Source: Lachnospiraceae bacterium
GTDB taxonomy: Bacteria > Bacillota > Clostridia > Lachnospirales > Lachnospiraceae
Reading direction: 5' to 3'
Length of the DNA: 64,000 bases
Assembly: GCA_022766245.1 (NCBI GenBank)
Contig: JALEPL010000052.1
Span: 78,478 to 142,477 of the forward strand
A program made the translations under genes and the position numbers. This document shows, piece after piece, positions 44,505 through 53,634 of the stretch; position 1 is the first letter of the stretch; each line of letters starts with the position of its first letter. The notes under the pieces were generated by a model. That model saw only the letters and a list, made by a program, of their open reading frames with translations. It did not search any database and was not told where the DNA came from.

Positions 44505-44570
44505 AAAAACCTCCTGCCTTTGGCATCATCTGACTTTTTAATCAGAGTGTACCCAAATCAGAAGGTTTTT
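44505..44570 (-). promoter_or_regulatory. Terminator-like stem that includes the eno ribosome site
   Basis: Minus-strand AAAAACCTTCTG (44570-44559) pairs with CAGGAGGTTTTT (44516-44505) at 11 of 12 positions; the second arm contains the eno AGGAGG, and TTTTTT runs into the ATG. An inner TCTGA/TCAGA stem extends it. It could end the padR operon transcript and also hide the eno ribosome site on read-through RNA. Confidence 0.55.
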
Positions 44571-44577
44571 ATGCTTA

Positions 44578-45483
44578 TTACTTTACAAACTGGATGGTGA
44601 TGCTGCCTACACCGCATTCCGCATCCAACTCCTTGTCTGCGCCGTTTGCGATGGTCTTGCTGCTGCCCAATCCGGAATAGGAACTATTTCCCACGAGCAT
44701 TTCACCTACACCACATTCCAAATCGTAATTGAAGGATTCCTCTGTTCCATACAATTTCAGATTTACTTCTCCCATGCCACAGGATACGGAAACATCATCC
44801 TGTGCATCCAGAGTGAGATCCGTCTGTCCCATTCCACACTCCACATCCATAGTACCGGTGGAAAGGTAATCCAGTCTCGCATAGCCTGCGCCCACTGTCA
44901 GTGTGGTATCTCCCGTCACATAGATGCTTCCTGCTGCGGTAAATTCTCCGGCATCCACTTCGATTTCTGCATGCTCAGCCATAATCTGGTCTGTCTCGAT
45001 GGACACTGTGCCGGCATGAACCGTCAGATCCAAATCCTTCAGTTTCATATCAGAAGGCAGATAGATCCACATATGCACACCCTCGGTATGAATCCCCTTG
45101 TAACTGCGATTTTCCACAGAAAGTGTTCCATCCTTTAATGCGATATCCTTCTCTGATGTATGGCCTGCTATCTCCACAACGATCTTATCTGAATCAGAGT
45201 TTAATATATCCAGCTCTCCAGCATTCAAGGTAACCTCCAGATCTTCCACCTGACCGGCTTCGTATTCCCGACGAATCTGCCCGGAAGATGCCTCACATTC
45301 GTCCTCTTCATCACACCAGTCACCAAAACTGATATGCATTCTCCGAAGCAGGCTGTTCTGCTGTGTCTCATGAGCAAATTCTCCCATAGTCGCTCCTGTG
45401 GCGACTCCGATTCCTAGCATAAGGATTCCTACTCCACCACAGATTGCTGCAATGATCAATAATGTTTTTATCGCCTTTTTCAT
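44578..45483 (-). CDS. DUF4097-family adhesin-like beta-strand repeat protein
   Basis: 301 residues. An N-terminal membrane helix (TLLIIAAICGGVGILMLGIGVATG) is followed from about residue 75 by repeated short beta strands of the DUF4097 type: LEVTLNAGELDIL, LDLTVHAGTVSIE, AEIEVDAGEFTA, LTVGAGYARLDYL, DVECGMGQTDLTL, VSCGMGEVNLKLYG, a right-handed beta-helix pattern. Function unknown; always found with DUF1700 and PadR partners in Firmicutes. The ATG overlaps the previous stop by 4 bp. Confidence 0.85.
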   Translation of the reverse strand: MKKAIKTLLIIAAICGGVGILMLGIGVATGATMGEFAHETQQNSLLRRMHISFGDWCDEEDECEASSGQIRREYEAGQVEDLEVTLNAGELDILNSDSDKIVVEIAGHTSEKDIALKDGTLSVENRSYKGIHTEGVHMWIYLPSDMKLKDLDLTVHAGTVSIETDQIMAEHAEIEVDAGEFTAAGSIYVTGDTTLTVGAGYARLDYLSTGTMDVECGMGQTDLTLDAQDDVSVSCGMGEVNLKLYGTEESFNYDLECGVGEMLVGNSSYSGLGSSKTIANGADKELDAECGVGSITIQFVK

Positions 45484-46178
45484 GCCTTTACTCCCTTCTT
45501 TCCAAACATTTTATTCCAGAGCTTTTTAATCTGTCTGCACAACCACGGAATGAACATACCGCACAGAAGTACCAGAAGCACTACTGCCAGAATTCCCATG
45601 GTGAAAAATAAAAGTCCCACGCCCAGAGAGAGCAGACCGAGTGCTATTCTTCCTGCAACCATGAGTCCAATGGAAACCGCAAGCATTGCGATACCTCCGA
45701 GAATCCCCCCTACACTGATTCCAAACAATCCTGCGAAAATTCCGATGATCGTTCCAAACACCCCTGCTACAAATCCGATCCACAGCGGACTGGTCACTAC
45801 CAGGAGTGCCACCAAAAGGACTATGATGATGGTATCCTTCTGGGAACTGTCTGTGTTCTGCGATTTACTGTTATATTGACCTGTCTGACTCTGCTGTCCA
45901 TTCCACTGACCCTGATTCTGCTGCCGTCCGTCCTGCTTTCCTTCTTCCCCTTCACCATCCTCCGGTGTAGAAATCACCAGATCGGTGATCCCCAAATCTC
46001 TGCGGATGATCTCAGCCACTTTCTCCGGCGACTCCAGCTCCCGGATGATGTTCTGCTCATTTTCCGGACCGGCATCCTCAAAATAATTTTCGTAATAAGT
46101 CAGTGCCTCTTCTTTTTCCTCCTTAGAAACCCCATCCAGAAGCTGTGACAGCCGACTCATAAATTCTTTTCTATTCAT
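45480..46178 (-). CDS. DUF1700 (HAAS-domain) membrane protein
   Basis: 232 residues from ATG 46178 (GAGGAG 5 nt upstream; an ATG at 46193 overlaps that site). Residues 1-65 form the HAAS/DUF1700 helical domain (NRKEFMSRLSQLLDGVSKEEKEEALTYYENYF). A Q/N/S-rich linker follows (QNQGQWNGQQSQTGQYNS), then several hydrophobic segments rich in Gly, Leu and Val. HAAS proteins typically pair with a PadR repressor encoded beside them, and are thought to act with it as an envelope-linked regulatory switch. Confidence 0.85.
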   Translation of the reverse strand: MNRKEFMSRLSQLLDGVSKEEKEEALTYYENYFEDAGPENEQNIIRELESPEKVAEIIRRDLGITDLVISTPEDGEGEEGKQDGRQQNQGQWNGQQSQTGQYNSKSQNTDSSQKDTIIIVLLVALLVVTSPLWIGFVAGVFGTIIGIFAGLFGISVGGILGGIAMLAVSIGLMVAGRIALGLLSLGVGLLFFTMGILAVVLLVLLCGMFIPWLCRQIKKLWNKMFGKKGVKA

Positions 46179-46205
46179 AAAGTCTCCTCTCATTTATGAC
46201 AATAT

Positions 46206-46233
46206 GTATCTGTTCAGAACCTTCACAGATACG
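46206..46233. repeat. Dispersed 28-bp palindromic repeat
   Basis: GTATCTGTTCAGAACCTTCA then CAGATACG; matches 39457-39484 in reverse complement with one difference. Lies between padR and the DUF1700 gene in the same operon. Confidence 0.8.
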
Positions 46234-46265
46234 ACAATATCTAATCTGCCCTGACACATATTTTC

Positions 46266-46592
46266 TTACTGAGCTGCGCTCTGATTAAAAAAAAGTGCCG
46301 TTATTTTGGATGAATACTCATTCCACTCTTTCCGATACATATCCAACTGCTGTCTCCCCAGTTCCGTCAGCTTATAGTATCTGCGATTTCTCCCACCACA
46401 CTCCACATCGTGGATTTCCAGGCATCCACCCTTCTGCAGGCGACGAAGCACCGGATACAGTGTGGATTCCGATACCTCGATGGTGGTTCTCACATCCTGG
46501 GTAATCCGGTATCCGTAGGTTCCCTGCGGATCCTTTGACACTACCGCAAGTACGATGGCGTCCAGCAGGGCTGCCCCTGTGTTAAAAACCAT
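46266..46592 (-). CDS. PadR-family transcriptional regulator
   Basis: 108 residues. Winged-helix repressor with the family motifs LLDAIVLAVVSKDPQGTYGYRI, ESTLYPVLRRLQKGGCL and RNRRYYKLTELGRQQL, and the short helical C-terminus used for dimerisation. First gene of the padR-DUF1700-DUF4097 operon and probably an autoregulator acting on the AT-rich repeated sequence at 46634-46694. Confidence 0.93.
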   Translation of the reverse strand: MVFNTGAALLDAIVLAVVSKDPQGTYGYRITQDVRTTIEVSESTLYPVLRRLQKGGCLEIHDVECGGRNRRYYKLTELGRQQLDMYRKEWNEYSSKITALFFNQSAAQ

Positions 46593-46633
46593 GCAATCAC
46601 TCCTTTTCTTTTTTGGAACATATTTATGTTCTA

Positions 46634-46694
46634 TAATATTATTTGTTTTCCAATACTATATATCATATAATATTATTTGTCAATACTATATTAT
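46634..46694 (-). promoter_or_regulatory. padR operon promoter with tandem AT-rich repeat
   Basis: TTGACA (46683-46678), 17-bp spacer, TATAGT (46660-46655). The plus-strand unit ATAATATTATTTGT...CAATACTATA occurs twice in tandem across this region (about 46633-46660 and 46668-46690), so it probably is the operator for the PadR protein. Confidence 0.7.
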
Positions 46695-46702
46695 ATATGC
46701 AT

Positions 46703-46728
46703 AAAAAAACAGCAGAAAACTTCTGCTG
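46703..46728 (-). terminator. purB terminator
   Basis: CAGCAGAA-GTT-TTCTGCTG followed by seven T on the minus strand, 18 bp past the purB stop. Confidence 0.9.
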
Positions 46729-46745
46729 TTTTATATATTCCACTT

Positions 46746-48179
46746 TTATACGTTAATTTCTGCTGTCATTCCCAGCAAATCCTTGTTCTCCTCCAGAATG
46801 GGATTTACCACATTCTTTAAGAATGCCTCCACCTGAACCGGTGCACGTCCCACATACTTGGAAGGATCCATGCTCTTCTCCAGCTCTTCTAAGGTCATAT
46901 TAAAGGCCGGGTCAGCAGCAATCAGCTCCAGAAGATTATTATCTTTTCCTTCCTGCTTTACATGGGCACCTGCCTGCATAGAAAGTACACGAATCTTCTC
47001 GTGCATTTCCTGACGATCTCCGCCGGCTTTTACTGCATCCATCATGATGTTCTCTGTCGCCATGAATGGCAGCTCGCTCATCATGTGTTTCCGAATTACC
47101 TTATCGTAAACAACCAGTCCATCCACTACGTTCAGACAAAGATCTAAGATACCATCGATGGCCAAAAATCCCTCTGGAATAGAAAGTCTCTTGTTGGCAG
47201 AATCATCCAAGGTACGCTCAAACCACTGGGTAGCAGAGGTAATAGCCGGATTCAATGCATCGATCATCACATAACGGGATAAGGATGCGATACGCTCACT
47301 TCTCATAGGATTACGCTTATATGCCATAGCTGAGGAACCGATCTGACTCTTCTCGAAGGGCTCTTCCACTTCTTTTAAATGCTGCAGGAGACGAATGTCA
47401 TTGGACATCTTGTGTGCACTGGCTGCAATGCCTGCAAGAATATTTGCCACGCGGGTATCTACTTTTCTGGAATAGGTCTGCCCGGAAACAGCATAACACT
47501 CCTTGAAGCCCATCTTCTCAGCAATCATGGGATCTATCTTGTCGATGGTCTCCTGATCTCCATTGAACAGCTCTAAAAAGCTTGCCTGTGTACCGGTAGT
47601 TCCCTTGGATCCCAACAGTTTCAGACTATTCAGCACATAATCCAGATCCTCTAAGTCCATGACAAACTCCTGCGTCCACAGTGTGGCACGCTTTCCCACA
47701 GTGGTGGGCTGGGCCGGCTGGAAATGGGTAAATGCCAGTGTAGGAAGATCCTTATACTTCTCCGCAAATTTTGCCAGCTCTGCAATGACATTCACCAGCT
47801 TTTTACGCACCAGCTTCAACGCCTCGGCCATAATAATGATATCGGTATTATCTCCTACATAGCAGGAGGTTGCTCCCAGATGGATGATTCCCTTAGCCTT
47901 GGGACACTGCTGTCCATACGCATATACATGGGACATAACATCGTGGCGCACTTCCTTCTCACGGGCTTTTGCCACGTCGTAATTGATATCATCCTGATGT
48001 GCCTTCAGCTCATCGATCTGCTCCTGGGTAATATCCAGACCTAACTCTTTCTCTGTCTCTGCCAGTGCAATCCACAGTCTTCTCCAGGTACGGAACTTCA
48101 TATCCGGTGAAAATATGTACTGCATTTCTTTGCTGGCATATCGCTCGGAAAGAGGGCTGTTGTATCTATCTGTACTCAT
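46746..48179 (-). CDS. purB: Adenylosuccinate lyase
   Basis: 477 residues. Acts twice in purine synthesis: SAICAR to AICAR and adenylosuccinate to AMP. Fumarase/aspartase superfamily signature SSAMAYKRNPMRSERI near residue 290, plus HLGATSCYVGDN and AFTHFQPAQPTTVGKR. It is the larger form (about 475 aa) seen in many Clostridia. AGGAG ribosome site. Last gene of purC-purF-purB. Confidence 0.95.
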   Translation of the reverse strand: MSTDRYNSPLSERYASKEMQYIFSPDMKFRTWRRLWIALAETEKELGLDITQEQIDELKAHQDDINYDVAKAREKEVRHDVMSHVYAYGQQCPKAKGIIHLGATSCYVGDNTDIIIMAEALKLVRKKLVNVIAELAKFAEKYKDLPTLAFTHFQPAQPTTVGKRATLWTQEFVMDLEDLDYVLNSLKLLGSKGTTGTQASFLELFNGDQETIDKIDPMIAEKMGFKECYAVSGQTYSRKVDTRVANILAGIAASAHKMSNDIRLLQHLKEVEEPFEKSQIGSSAMAYKRNPMRSERIASLSRYVMIDALNPAITSATQWFERTLDDSANKRLSIPEGFLAIDGILDLCLNVVDGLVVYDKVIRKHMMSELPFMATENIMMDAVKAGGDRQEMHEKIRVLSMQAGAHVKQEGKDNNLLELIAADPAFNMTLEELEKSMDPSKYVGRAPVQVEAFLKNVVNPILEENKDLLGMTAEINV

Positions 48180-48198
48180 GTATTTGATCTCCTTTTAC

Positions 48199-49686
48199 TT
48201 AGTTTTTATCCAGAATCCTACGCTCTAAATCGATTTCCTTGTCAAAATACTCACCTCGGATATCATCCTTCGGCGGCTCCATAGGATATTTTCCATTGAA
48301 GCATCCCTTACAGATGGGCAATCCTTCCACCATCTCCTCCAGACGGTCGATGCTCAGATATCCCAGACTGTCTGCACCAATCACCTGGCGAATTTCCTCT
48401 ATGCTGCGATTATATGCAATCAGTTGTTCTCTGGCCGGGATGTCTGTACCGAAATAGCAGGGCCACAAGAATGGTGGTGAACTGATGCGCACATGTACTT
48501 CAGTAGCTCCCGCATCCCGCAGCATACGCACGATACGATCCGATGTGGTACCACGGACGATGGAGTCATCAATCATAATAACACGCTTGCCTGCCACAGA
48601 TTCCTTCAACACGTTCAACTTCACACGAACACTGGACTCACGGCTGCTCTGCTTCGGCTTGATGAAGGTTCGACCCACATAGCTGTTTTTTACAAATGCT
48701 GTTCCATAAGGAATTCCGGACTGCAGAGAGTAACCCTGAGCTGCTGCATTTCCGGACTCAGGTACACCCACCACCAGATCTGCCTCCACCGGAGAATCCA
48801 TCGCCAGAAAACGACCTGCCTGGATACGTGACCCGTATACACTTACTCCATCTAAATGGCTGTCCGGTCTGGCAAAATAAATATACTCAAAGACGCAGCG
48901 TGCCTCTTTGTCCTTTGGAAGACACATGGTAGTGTCAGACTGAATTCCGCCTTCCGGAGAAATGGTTACCACCTCACCCGGCAATACATCACGGACGAAC
49001 TCTGCACCAATCGTCTCCAGCGCACAAGTCTCAGAGGTAAGAATATAAGCATTATCCCTCTTTCCAATACAAAGTGGACGAAATCCATAGGGATCTCTGG
49101 CTCCGATTAGCTTTCTGGGGCTGGCAACGACCAGTGAATAAGCCCCCTTTAATCGCATACATGCTCTGCGCACTGCCTCCTCAGCCGTCTTGGAGTTCAG
49201 ACGCTCTCTTGCGATATAATATGCAATCACCTCAGAATCAATGGTGGTCTGAAAAATTGCTCCGGTATACTCTAACTCACTGCGAAGCTCCTGGGCATTA
49301 ATCAGATTGCCATTGTGAGCCAATGCTAACGTACCCTTGACATAATTCAAAACCAATGGCTGGGCATTTTCCCTGGAGGAAGATCCCGCAGTAGAATAAC
49401 GCACATGCCCTACACCGATATCCCCCTTCATGGACTCTAACTGTTCGCTGGTAAACACTTCATTTACCAGTCCCATATCCTTATAAGCTGTTACTTTCCC
49501 CTTAGGGCCGCTGGTATCACTGACTGCAATACCACAGCTTTCCTGACCGCGATGCTGCAACGCAAACAGTCCGTAGTAAATGCTGGATGCCACATCCTTG
49601 CCGTCAAAATCATACATTCCGAAGACACCGCACTCTTCGTGCAGTCCGTCCCACGGATTGTACTCACAGAAATTCATCTTTTCCAT
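48199..49686 (-). CDS. purF: Amidophosphoribosyltransferase
   Basis: 495 residues from ATG 49686 (AGGAG 6-7 nt upstream). Makes phosphoribosylamine from PRPP and glutamine, the committed step of purine synthesis. The class II amidotransferase nucleophile is Cys19 (EECGVFG), behind an 18-residue propeptide. PRPP motif VIMIDDSIVRGTTS is present, and cysteines typical of the 4Fe-4S-containing Bacillus type are seen (CVFEYIYFARPDS, FLWPCYFGTD, LPICKGCFNG). Confidence 0.95.
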   Translation of the reverse strand: MEKMNFCEYNPWDGLHEECGVFGMYDFDGKDVASSIYYGLFALQHRGQESCGIAVSDTSGPKGKVTAYKDMGLVNEVFTSEQLESMKGDIGVGHVRYSTAGSSSRENAQPLVLNYVKGTLALAHNGNLINAQELRSELEYTGAIFQTTIDSEVIAYYIARERLNSKTAEEAVRRACMRLKGAYSLVVASPRKLIGARDPYGFRPLCIGKRDNAYILTSETCALETIGAEFVRDVLPGEVVTISPEGGIQSDTTMCLPKDKEARCVFEYIYFARPDSHLDGVSVYGSRIQAGRFLAMDSPVEADLVVGVPESGNAAAQGYSLQSGIPYGTAFVKNSYVGRTFIKPKQSSRESSVRVKLNVLKESVAGKRVIMIDDSIVRGTTSDRIVRMLRDAGATEVHVRISSPPFLWPCYFGTDIPAREQLIAYNRSIEEIRQVIGADSLGYLSIDRLEEMVEGLPICKGCFNGKYPMEPPKDDIRGEYFDKEIDLERRILDKN

Positions 49687-49758
49687 AAAAAGTCTCCTGA
49701 TCATTTATCTGTTGCCATATAAATCCATTTTTGAAACAAATTCTGCTGGATTTATGCT

Positions 49759-49787
49759 CGTAACTATGAAGATACCGAATAGTTACG
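49759..49787. repeat. Dispersed palindromic repeat supplying the purC stop
   Basis: CGTAACTATGAAGATACCGA then ATAGTTACG: perfect 9-bp arms CGTAACTAT/ATAGTTACG. The TAA in its right arm (minus strand) is the purC stop codon. Confidence 0.8.
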
Positions 49788-50655
49788 CAAATTTCCTGCC
49801 TGTCAGCAATGCAAATGCTTCCTCGTATTTCTCAATGGTCTTTGCAATCACATCCTCGGGCAGTAAATAATCGCTGTCCGGATTTGCCTTCAGCCAGTCT
49901 CTTACATACTGCTTGTCATAGGAAGGCTGTGACTTGCCCGGCTCATATCCCTCTAACGGCCAGAAACGGGAGCTGTCCGGTGTGAGCATCTCATCACCTA
50001 ATACCACCTCTCCTGCCTCATTGAGACCGAACTCAAACTTGGTATCTGCAATGATGATCCCCTTGCTCAGTGCATACTCGGCACACTTCTTATATAAAGC
50101 GATGGTACAATCCTTGATCTTTGTCGCATATTCCTCACCCTTGCCAGGATAGATCTTCTCCAATACTTCCACGCTCTGCTCGAAAGAGATATTCTCGTCG
50201 TGGTCACCGATCTCAGCCTTGGTGCTGGGGGTGTAAATAGGCTCAGGCAGCTTGTCAGACTCTTTTAATCCCTCAGGAAGTGTGATGCCGCAAACCTTGC
50301 CGCACTCCTGATAGCTGGCCCAGCCACTTCCGGTAATGTATCCGCGAACGATGCACTCGATAGGAAGCATCTCTAACTTCTTGCACATCATGCTGTTTCC
50401 ATCAAACTTCTCATTCTGGAAAAATTCCGGCATATCCTTTACATCAACAGAAAGCATATGATTGGGAACGATATCTTTGGTAAAATCGAACCAGAACTTT
50501 GACATCTGAGTTAAAATGGCACCCTTTTTGGTGACCTGATTCTTTAAGATATGGTCAAAAGCGGAAATGCGGTCTGTCGCTACAATAATAAGACTGTCTC
50601 CGTTGTCATAAACCTCACGTACTTTTCCCTCTTTGAATGGTTTAAATTCCTGCAT
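49783..50655 (-). CDS. purC: Phosphoribosylaminoimidazole-succinocarboxamide synthase
   Basis: 290 residues from ATG 50655, with GGAGG 8 nt upstream; an ATG at 50670 overlaps that ribosome site. ATP-dependent addition of aspartate to CAIR. The motifs GKVREVYDNGDSLIIVATDRISAFD, IECIVRGYITGSGW and IIADTKFEFGLNEAGEVVLGDE(M)LTPDSSRFW are all present. It is the longer variant of the enzyme. Heads the purC-purF-purB operon. Confidence 0.95.
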   Translation of the reverse strand: MQEFKPFKEGKVREVYDNGDSLIIVATDRISAFDHILKNQVTKKGAILTQMSKFWFDFTKDIVPNHMLSVDVKDMPEFFQNEKFDGNSMMCKKLEMLPIECIVRGYITGSGWASYQECGKVCGITLPEGLKESDKLPEPIYTPSTKAEIGDHDENISFEQSVEVLEKIYPGKGEEYATKIKDCTIALYKKCAEYALSKGIIIADTKFEFGLNEAGEVVLGDEMLTPDSSRFWPLEGYEPGKSQPSYDKQYVRDWLKANPDSDYLLPEDVIAKTIEKYEEAFALLTGRKFA

Positions 50656-50766
50656 TTTCTCATCCTCCATGTGCTTAATACTGCTTATGCTTTTCTGTAT
50701 TATTTATTACAACTATTGTTACTTTAATTCCATGAGCTATCTCAAACGACAGCACATCACGCAAGC

Positions 50767-50796
50767 ATTATAATACAGTGCGATTTGTAAAGTCAA
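50767..50796 (-). promoter_or_regulatory. purC operon promoter
   Basis: TTGACT (50796-50791), 18-bp spacer, TATAAT (50772-50767). The 105-nt leader shows no purine riboswitch motif. Confidence 0.75.
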
Positions 50797-50840
50797 TGTA
50801 TTTTATCACATTCCCGTCCCACCGACTTCAAGTGCAGATA

Positions 50841-50880
50841 AAATAAAAAAATCGGATGTGCTGACTCTTCAGCACATCCG
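50841..50880 (-). terminator. tRNA-Val/Met transcript terminator
   Basis: Perfect 12-bp stem CGGATGTGCTGA/TCAGCACATCCG with a 4-nt loop, followed by a T-rich tail on the minus strand. Confidence 0.9.
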
Positions 50881-50892
50881 AGATTTTAGTAG

Positions 50893-50966
50893 TAGCGGAA
50901 GGGAGATTTGAACTCTCGACACCACGGGTATGAACCGTGTGCTCTAGCCAACTGAGCTATTCCGCC
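50893..50966 (-). tRNA. tRNA-Met (anticodon CAT)
   Basis: 74 nt; GGCGGAA pairs with TTCCGCT (one G-U), D-arm AGCTCAGTTGGC, anticodon stem CACGG/CCGTG with loop TTCATAC. A paired first position argues for elongator Met or Ile2 (lysidine) and not initiator. CCA is not encoded. Confidence 0.9.
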
Positions 50967-50982
50967 ATATTTTTAAAATGGA

Positions 50983-51055
50983 TGGGACCTATAGGGCTCG
51001 AACCTATGACCCTCTGCTTGTAAGGCAGATGCTCTCCCAGCTGAGCTAAGATCCC
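50983..51055 (-). tRNA. tRNA-Val (anticodon TAC)
   Basis: 73 nt; acceptor GGGATCT with AGGTCCC, anticodon stem TCTGC/GCAGA with loop CTTACAA. CCA not encoded. Cotranscribed with tRNA-Met 16 bp downstream. Confidence 0.94.
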
Positions 51056-51089
51056 ATTTCCCTCGCCCGCTCTTGCGACCGACTTCGTT

Positions 51090-51118
51090 AGTATACAATA
51101 CGCTCCAAAATAAGTCAA
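51090..51118 (-). promoter_or_regulatory. tRNA-Val/Met promoter
   Basis: TTGACT (51118-51113), 17-bp spacer, TATACT (51095-51090), about 35 bp before the tRNA-Val 5' end. Confidence 0.8.
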
Positions 51119-51139
51119 GCACTTTTTTTATCTTTTTTA

Positions 51140-51203
51140 GTTACAGTTCAAACAGCCGCCAGACACTTGCTATATGGCGGCGTAAGAACGTGATTCAGGT
51201 GTT
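51140..51203 (+). repeat. 64-bp dispersed repeat, copy B
   Basis: Starts GTTACAGTTCAAACAGCCGC; 61 of 64 bases match copy A (40110-40173, opposite strand). Its last bases overlap the TAA stop of metH. Confidence 0.88.
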
Positions 51204-53622
51204 ACTCCGCCAGCAGCCGCTCCACCAGCTTCACTGCCTCCGCCGCGTCTGCGGAATATCCGTCTGCTCCAATCTCATCGGAAAAGCTGGGTGTGATGGC
51301 CGCTCCACCAATGATAACCCTGCTGGTACATCCTCTCTCATTGCGAAGTTCCACCACATCTCGCATCCGCATCATGGTTGTGGTCATCAGCGCCGACAAG
51401 GCAATAATCTGTGCATTCTCCTTCATGGCTGTGTTTACGATAATATCAGCCGCTACATCTTTTCCCAGATCCAGCACACGATATCCGTAATTTCGCAGCA
51501 TCAGCGCCACCAGATTTTTTCCGATATCATGGATATCTCCCTCCACCGTGGCGATCACGATGGTAGCCATAGGCTTGCTGTCCTCTTCCTTTTGGATCAT
51601 GGGTTCTAAGTATTCAATGGCCATCTGCATGGTATTGGCACTGGCAATAAGCTGTGGCAGGAAGTATTTCTGCTTGTCAAAAAGCACACCTACTTCGTTA
51701 ATCGCAGGAATCAGATGCCCATTGATGATCTCCTCCGGCTGTTCCCCGGCAGATAACGCTACTTTCACCTCGGTAAGAATATTTCCCTTGTTTCCTTTTA
51801 ACACACAATCATAAACCGGATGATTGACACTCACCGGAGCACTGTTGGGCGCTGTGTTCTCACCTGCTGCCTCCTTCTGCTCTGCCAGACGATTCATCCG
51901 CTCTATATAACGGATATCGGCCTCTTTCTTATTCAGAAGCAGATCCGATGCAAAAGCCGCATTCATCAAAAGTTCCTGGGACGGATTGGCGATAGCCATG
52001 GTAAGTCCCCGGGCAATGGCCATGGTAAGAAATGCCGCGTTGGCATAGGGACGATTGGGCAGACCAAAGGAGATATTGGACAGACCGCACACCGTAGCAA
52101 GCCCCAGTTCTTCCTTACAATAGTGAATGGTATCAAAGCATTCCAAAGCCGCATTGGGGTTGGCACCCACAGTAGCCACCAGTCCATCAACCACGATATC
52201 CTCCCGGTGCATGCCAAGATCCAGAGCCGCATCAAGAATGGTGCGCACAATACTGCGCTTCTCCTCCATATCCTTGGGCAGTCCCTCATCAGACAGGGGA
52301 AGTAGGATAAACATGGCACCGTATTTTTTTGCAATAGGCAAAAGTTTTTCAAACTTCTCTTTCTCCAGAGAAATGGAATTGATCAGCGCACGCCCCGGAT
52401 AGACACGCAAAGCAGCCTCAATAATATCAATGTGAGAAGAATCAATACACAAAGGGCAATCCACCGTATAAGTCACCTCATAGATGGTATTCAGCATCAT
52501 CTGCTTTTCGTCGATGCCGTTCATTCCCATGTTGATGTCCAAAATGGCTGCGCCATTTTCCTCCTGGCTTCTGGCCATCTCCCGCACCAGATTCAGATTT
52601 CCCTCCCGAAGCTCCGCCTGCAGCTTTTTCTTTCCGGTGGGATTGATACGCTCGCCGATAACCTGAAAGGAGCCGTCCAGTTCAAGCTCCACTGTTTTCC
52701 TCTCAGAAGTCAGAAGTCTCCGGCCTTTATACTCCGGAATATGAGCCTTCATCCCCCGCACACGTTCTGCCAAAGCCTTGATATGGGCAGGCGTCGTTCC
52801 GCAGCAGCCACCGATGAGGGAAACGCCTTCCTCCACCAGCTTTGCTCCCACTTCGGCGAACTCCTCCGGTGTGGTTTTGTAAACTGTCACCTCATTCTCC
52901 AGCTCCGGCAAACCTGCATTAGGCTTTGCCAAGACCGGCACGTTGGCATACTCCATGGTCTGACGAATGGGCTCTAGCATCTCCTTGGGACCGGTAGAAC
53001 AGTTCATTCCCACAGCATCCGCACCCAGACTCTGCAATACCACGATAGCGGTGGCAGGATCTGTGCCGTAAAGAGTTCTGCCATCCTCATTGTAAGTCAT
53101 GCTGACCAGAATCGGCAGATTGCAAGTCTCCTTTGCAGCCAGCACCGCTGCTCTGGATTCCTGCAGACTCATCATGGTCTCCACGATCAAAAGATCCACA
53201 CCGGCATCTGCCAAAATGCGAATCTGTTCCTTGTAAACCTCCACCAGCTCCTCAAATTGCAGTTCGCCCATGGGAAACAGCTGCTGTCCGGTCATGGTAA
53301 TATCCCCCGCCACATAAGCCTTTCCCTCTGCAGCCTCCTTGGAAATAGCCACTAGACGGCGGTTCATCTTCTCTAAATCATCCTGCAGGCCATATTCCTC
53401 CAGCTTGATACGGTTTGCGGTAAAGGTAGGCGCCAGCAAAATCTGAGTGCCCGCCTCCACGTATGCTCTCTGTAAATCTATCATTACCTGGGCATGGTCA
53501 ATGATCCACTGCTCCGGGCACACGCCCACCGGCATTCCTGCCTGCTGCAGATTGGTTCCTGTTGCCCCATCTAATATTACCGGTCCGTTTTCTACTAATT
53601 TACGAAATTCCTCTCTCGTCAT
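51202..53622 (-). CDS. metH: Cobalamin-dependent methionine synthase lacking the reactivation domain
   Basis: 806 residues. Domains: homocysteine S-methyltransferase (1-285, zinc ligands in GMNCSTG and LIGGCCGTTPAHI), pterin-binding methyl-THF domain (about 310-560, FQVIGERINPTGKK, AAILDINMGMNG), B12 cap and B12-binding Rossmann domain (about 600-806) with the base-off motif EGDIHDIGKNL near 696. The C-terminal AdoMet reactivation domain of E. coli MetH (about 1230 aa) is absent, so a separate activation protein must do that job, as in many anaerobes. It follows the MTHFR fusion gene and has a structured leader. Confidence 0.95.
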   Translation of the reverse strand: MTREEFRKLVENGPVILDGATGTNLQQAGMPVGVCPEQWIIDHAQVMIDLQRAYVEAGTQILLAPTFTANRIKLEEYGLQDDLEKMNRRLVAISKEAAEGKAYVAGDITMTGQQLFPMGELQFEELVEVYKEQIRILADAGVDLLIVETMMSLQESRAAVLAAKETCNLPILVSMTYNEDGRTLYGTDPATAIVVLQSLGADAVGMNCSTGPKEMLEPIRQTMEYANVPVLAKPNAGLPELENEVTVYKTTPEEFAEVGAKLVEEGVSLIGGCCGTTPAHIKALAERVRGMKAHIPEYKGRRLLTSERKTVELELDGSFQVIGERINPTGKKKLQAELREGNLNLVREMARSQEENGAAILDINMGMNGIDEKQMMLNTIYEVTYTVDCPLCIDSSHIDIIEAALRVYPGRALINSISLEKEKFEKLLPIAKKYGAMFILLPLSDEGLPKDMEEKRSIVRTILDAALDLGMHREDIVVDGLVATVGANPNAALECFDTIHYCKEELGLATVCGLSNISFGLPNRPYANAAFLTMAIARGLTMAIANPSQELLMNAAFASDLLLNKKEADIRYIERMNRLAEQKEAAGENTAPNSAPVSVNHPVYDCVLKGNKGNILTEVKVALSAGEQPEEIINGHLIPAINEVGVLFDKQKYFLPQLIASANTMQMAIEYLEPMIQKEEDSKPMATIVIATVEGDIHDIGKNLVALMLRNYGYRVLDLGKDVAADIIVNTAMKENAQIIALSALMTTTMMRMRDVVELRNERGCTSRVIIGGAAITPSFSDEIGADGYSADAAEAVKLVERLLAE

Positions 53623-53634
53623 GTATGCTCACCT

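Noticed and set aside
50671..50766. Purine riboswitch upstream of purC
   Set aside because: The 105-nt leader lacks the conserved three-way junction sequences.
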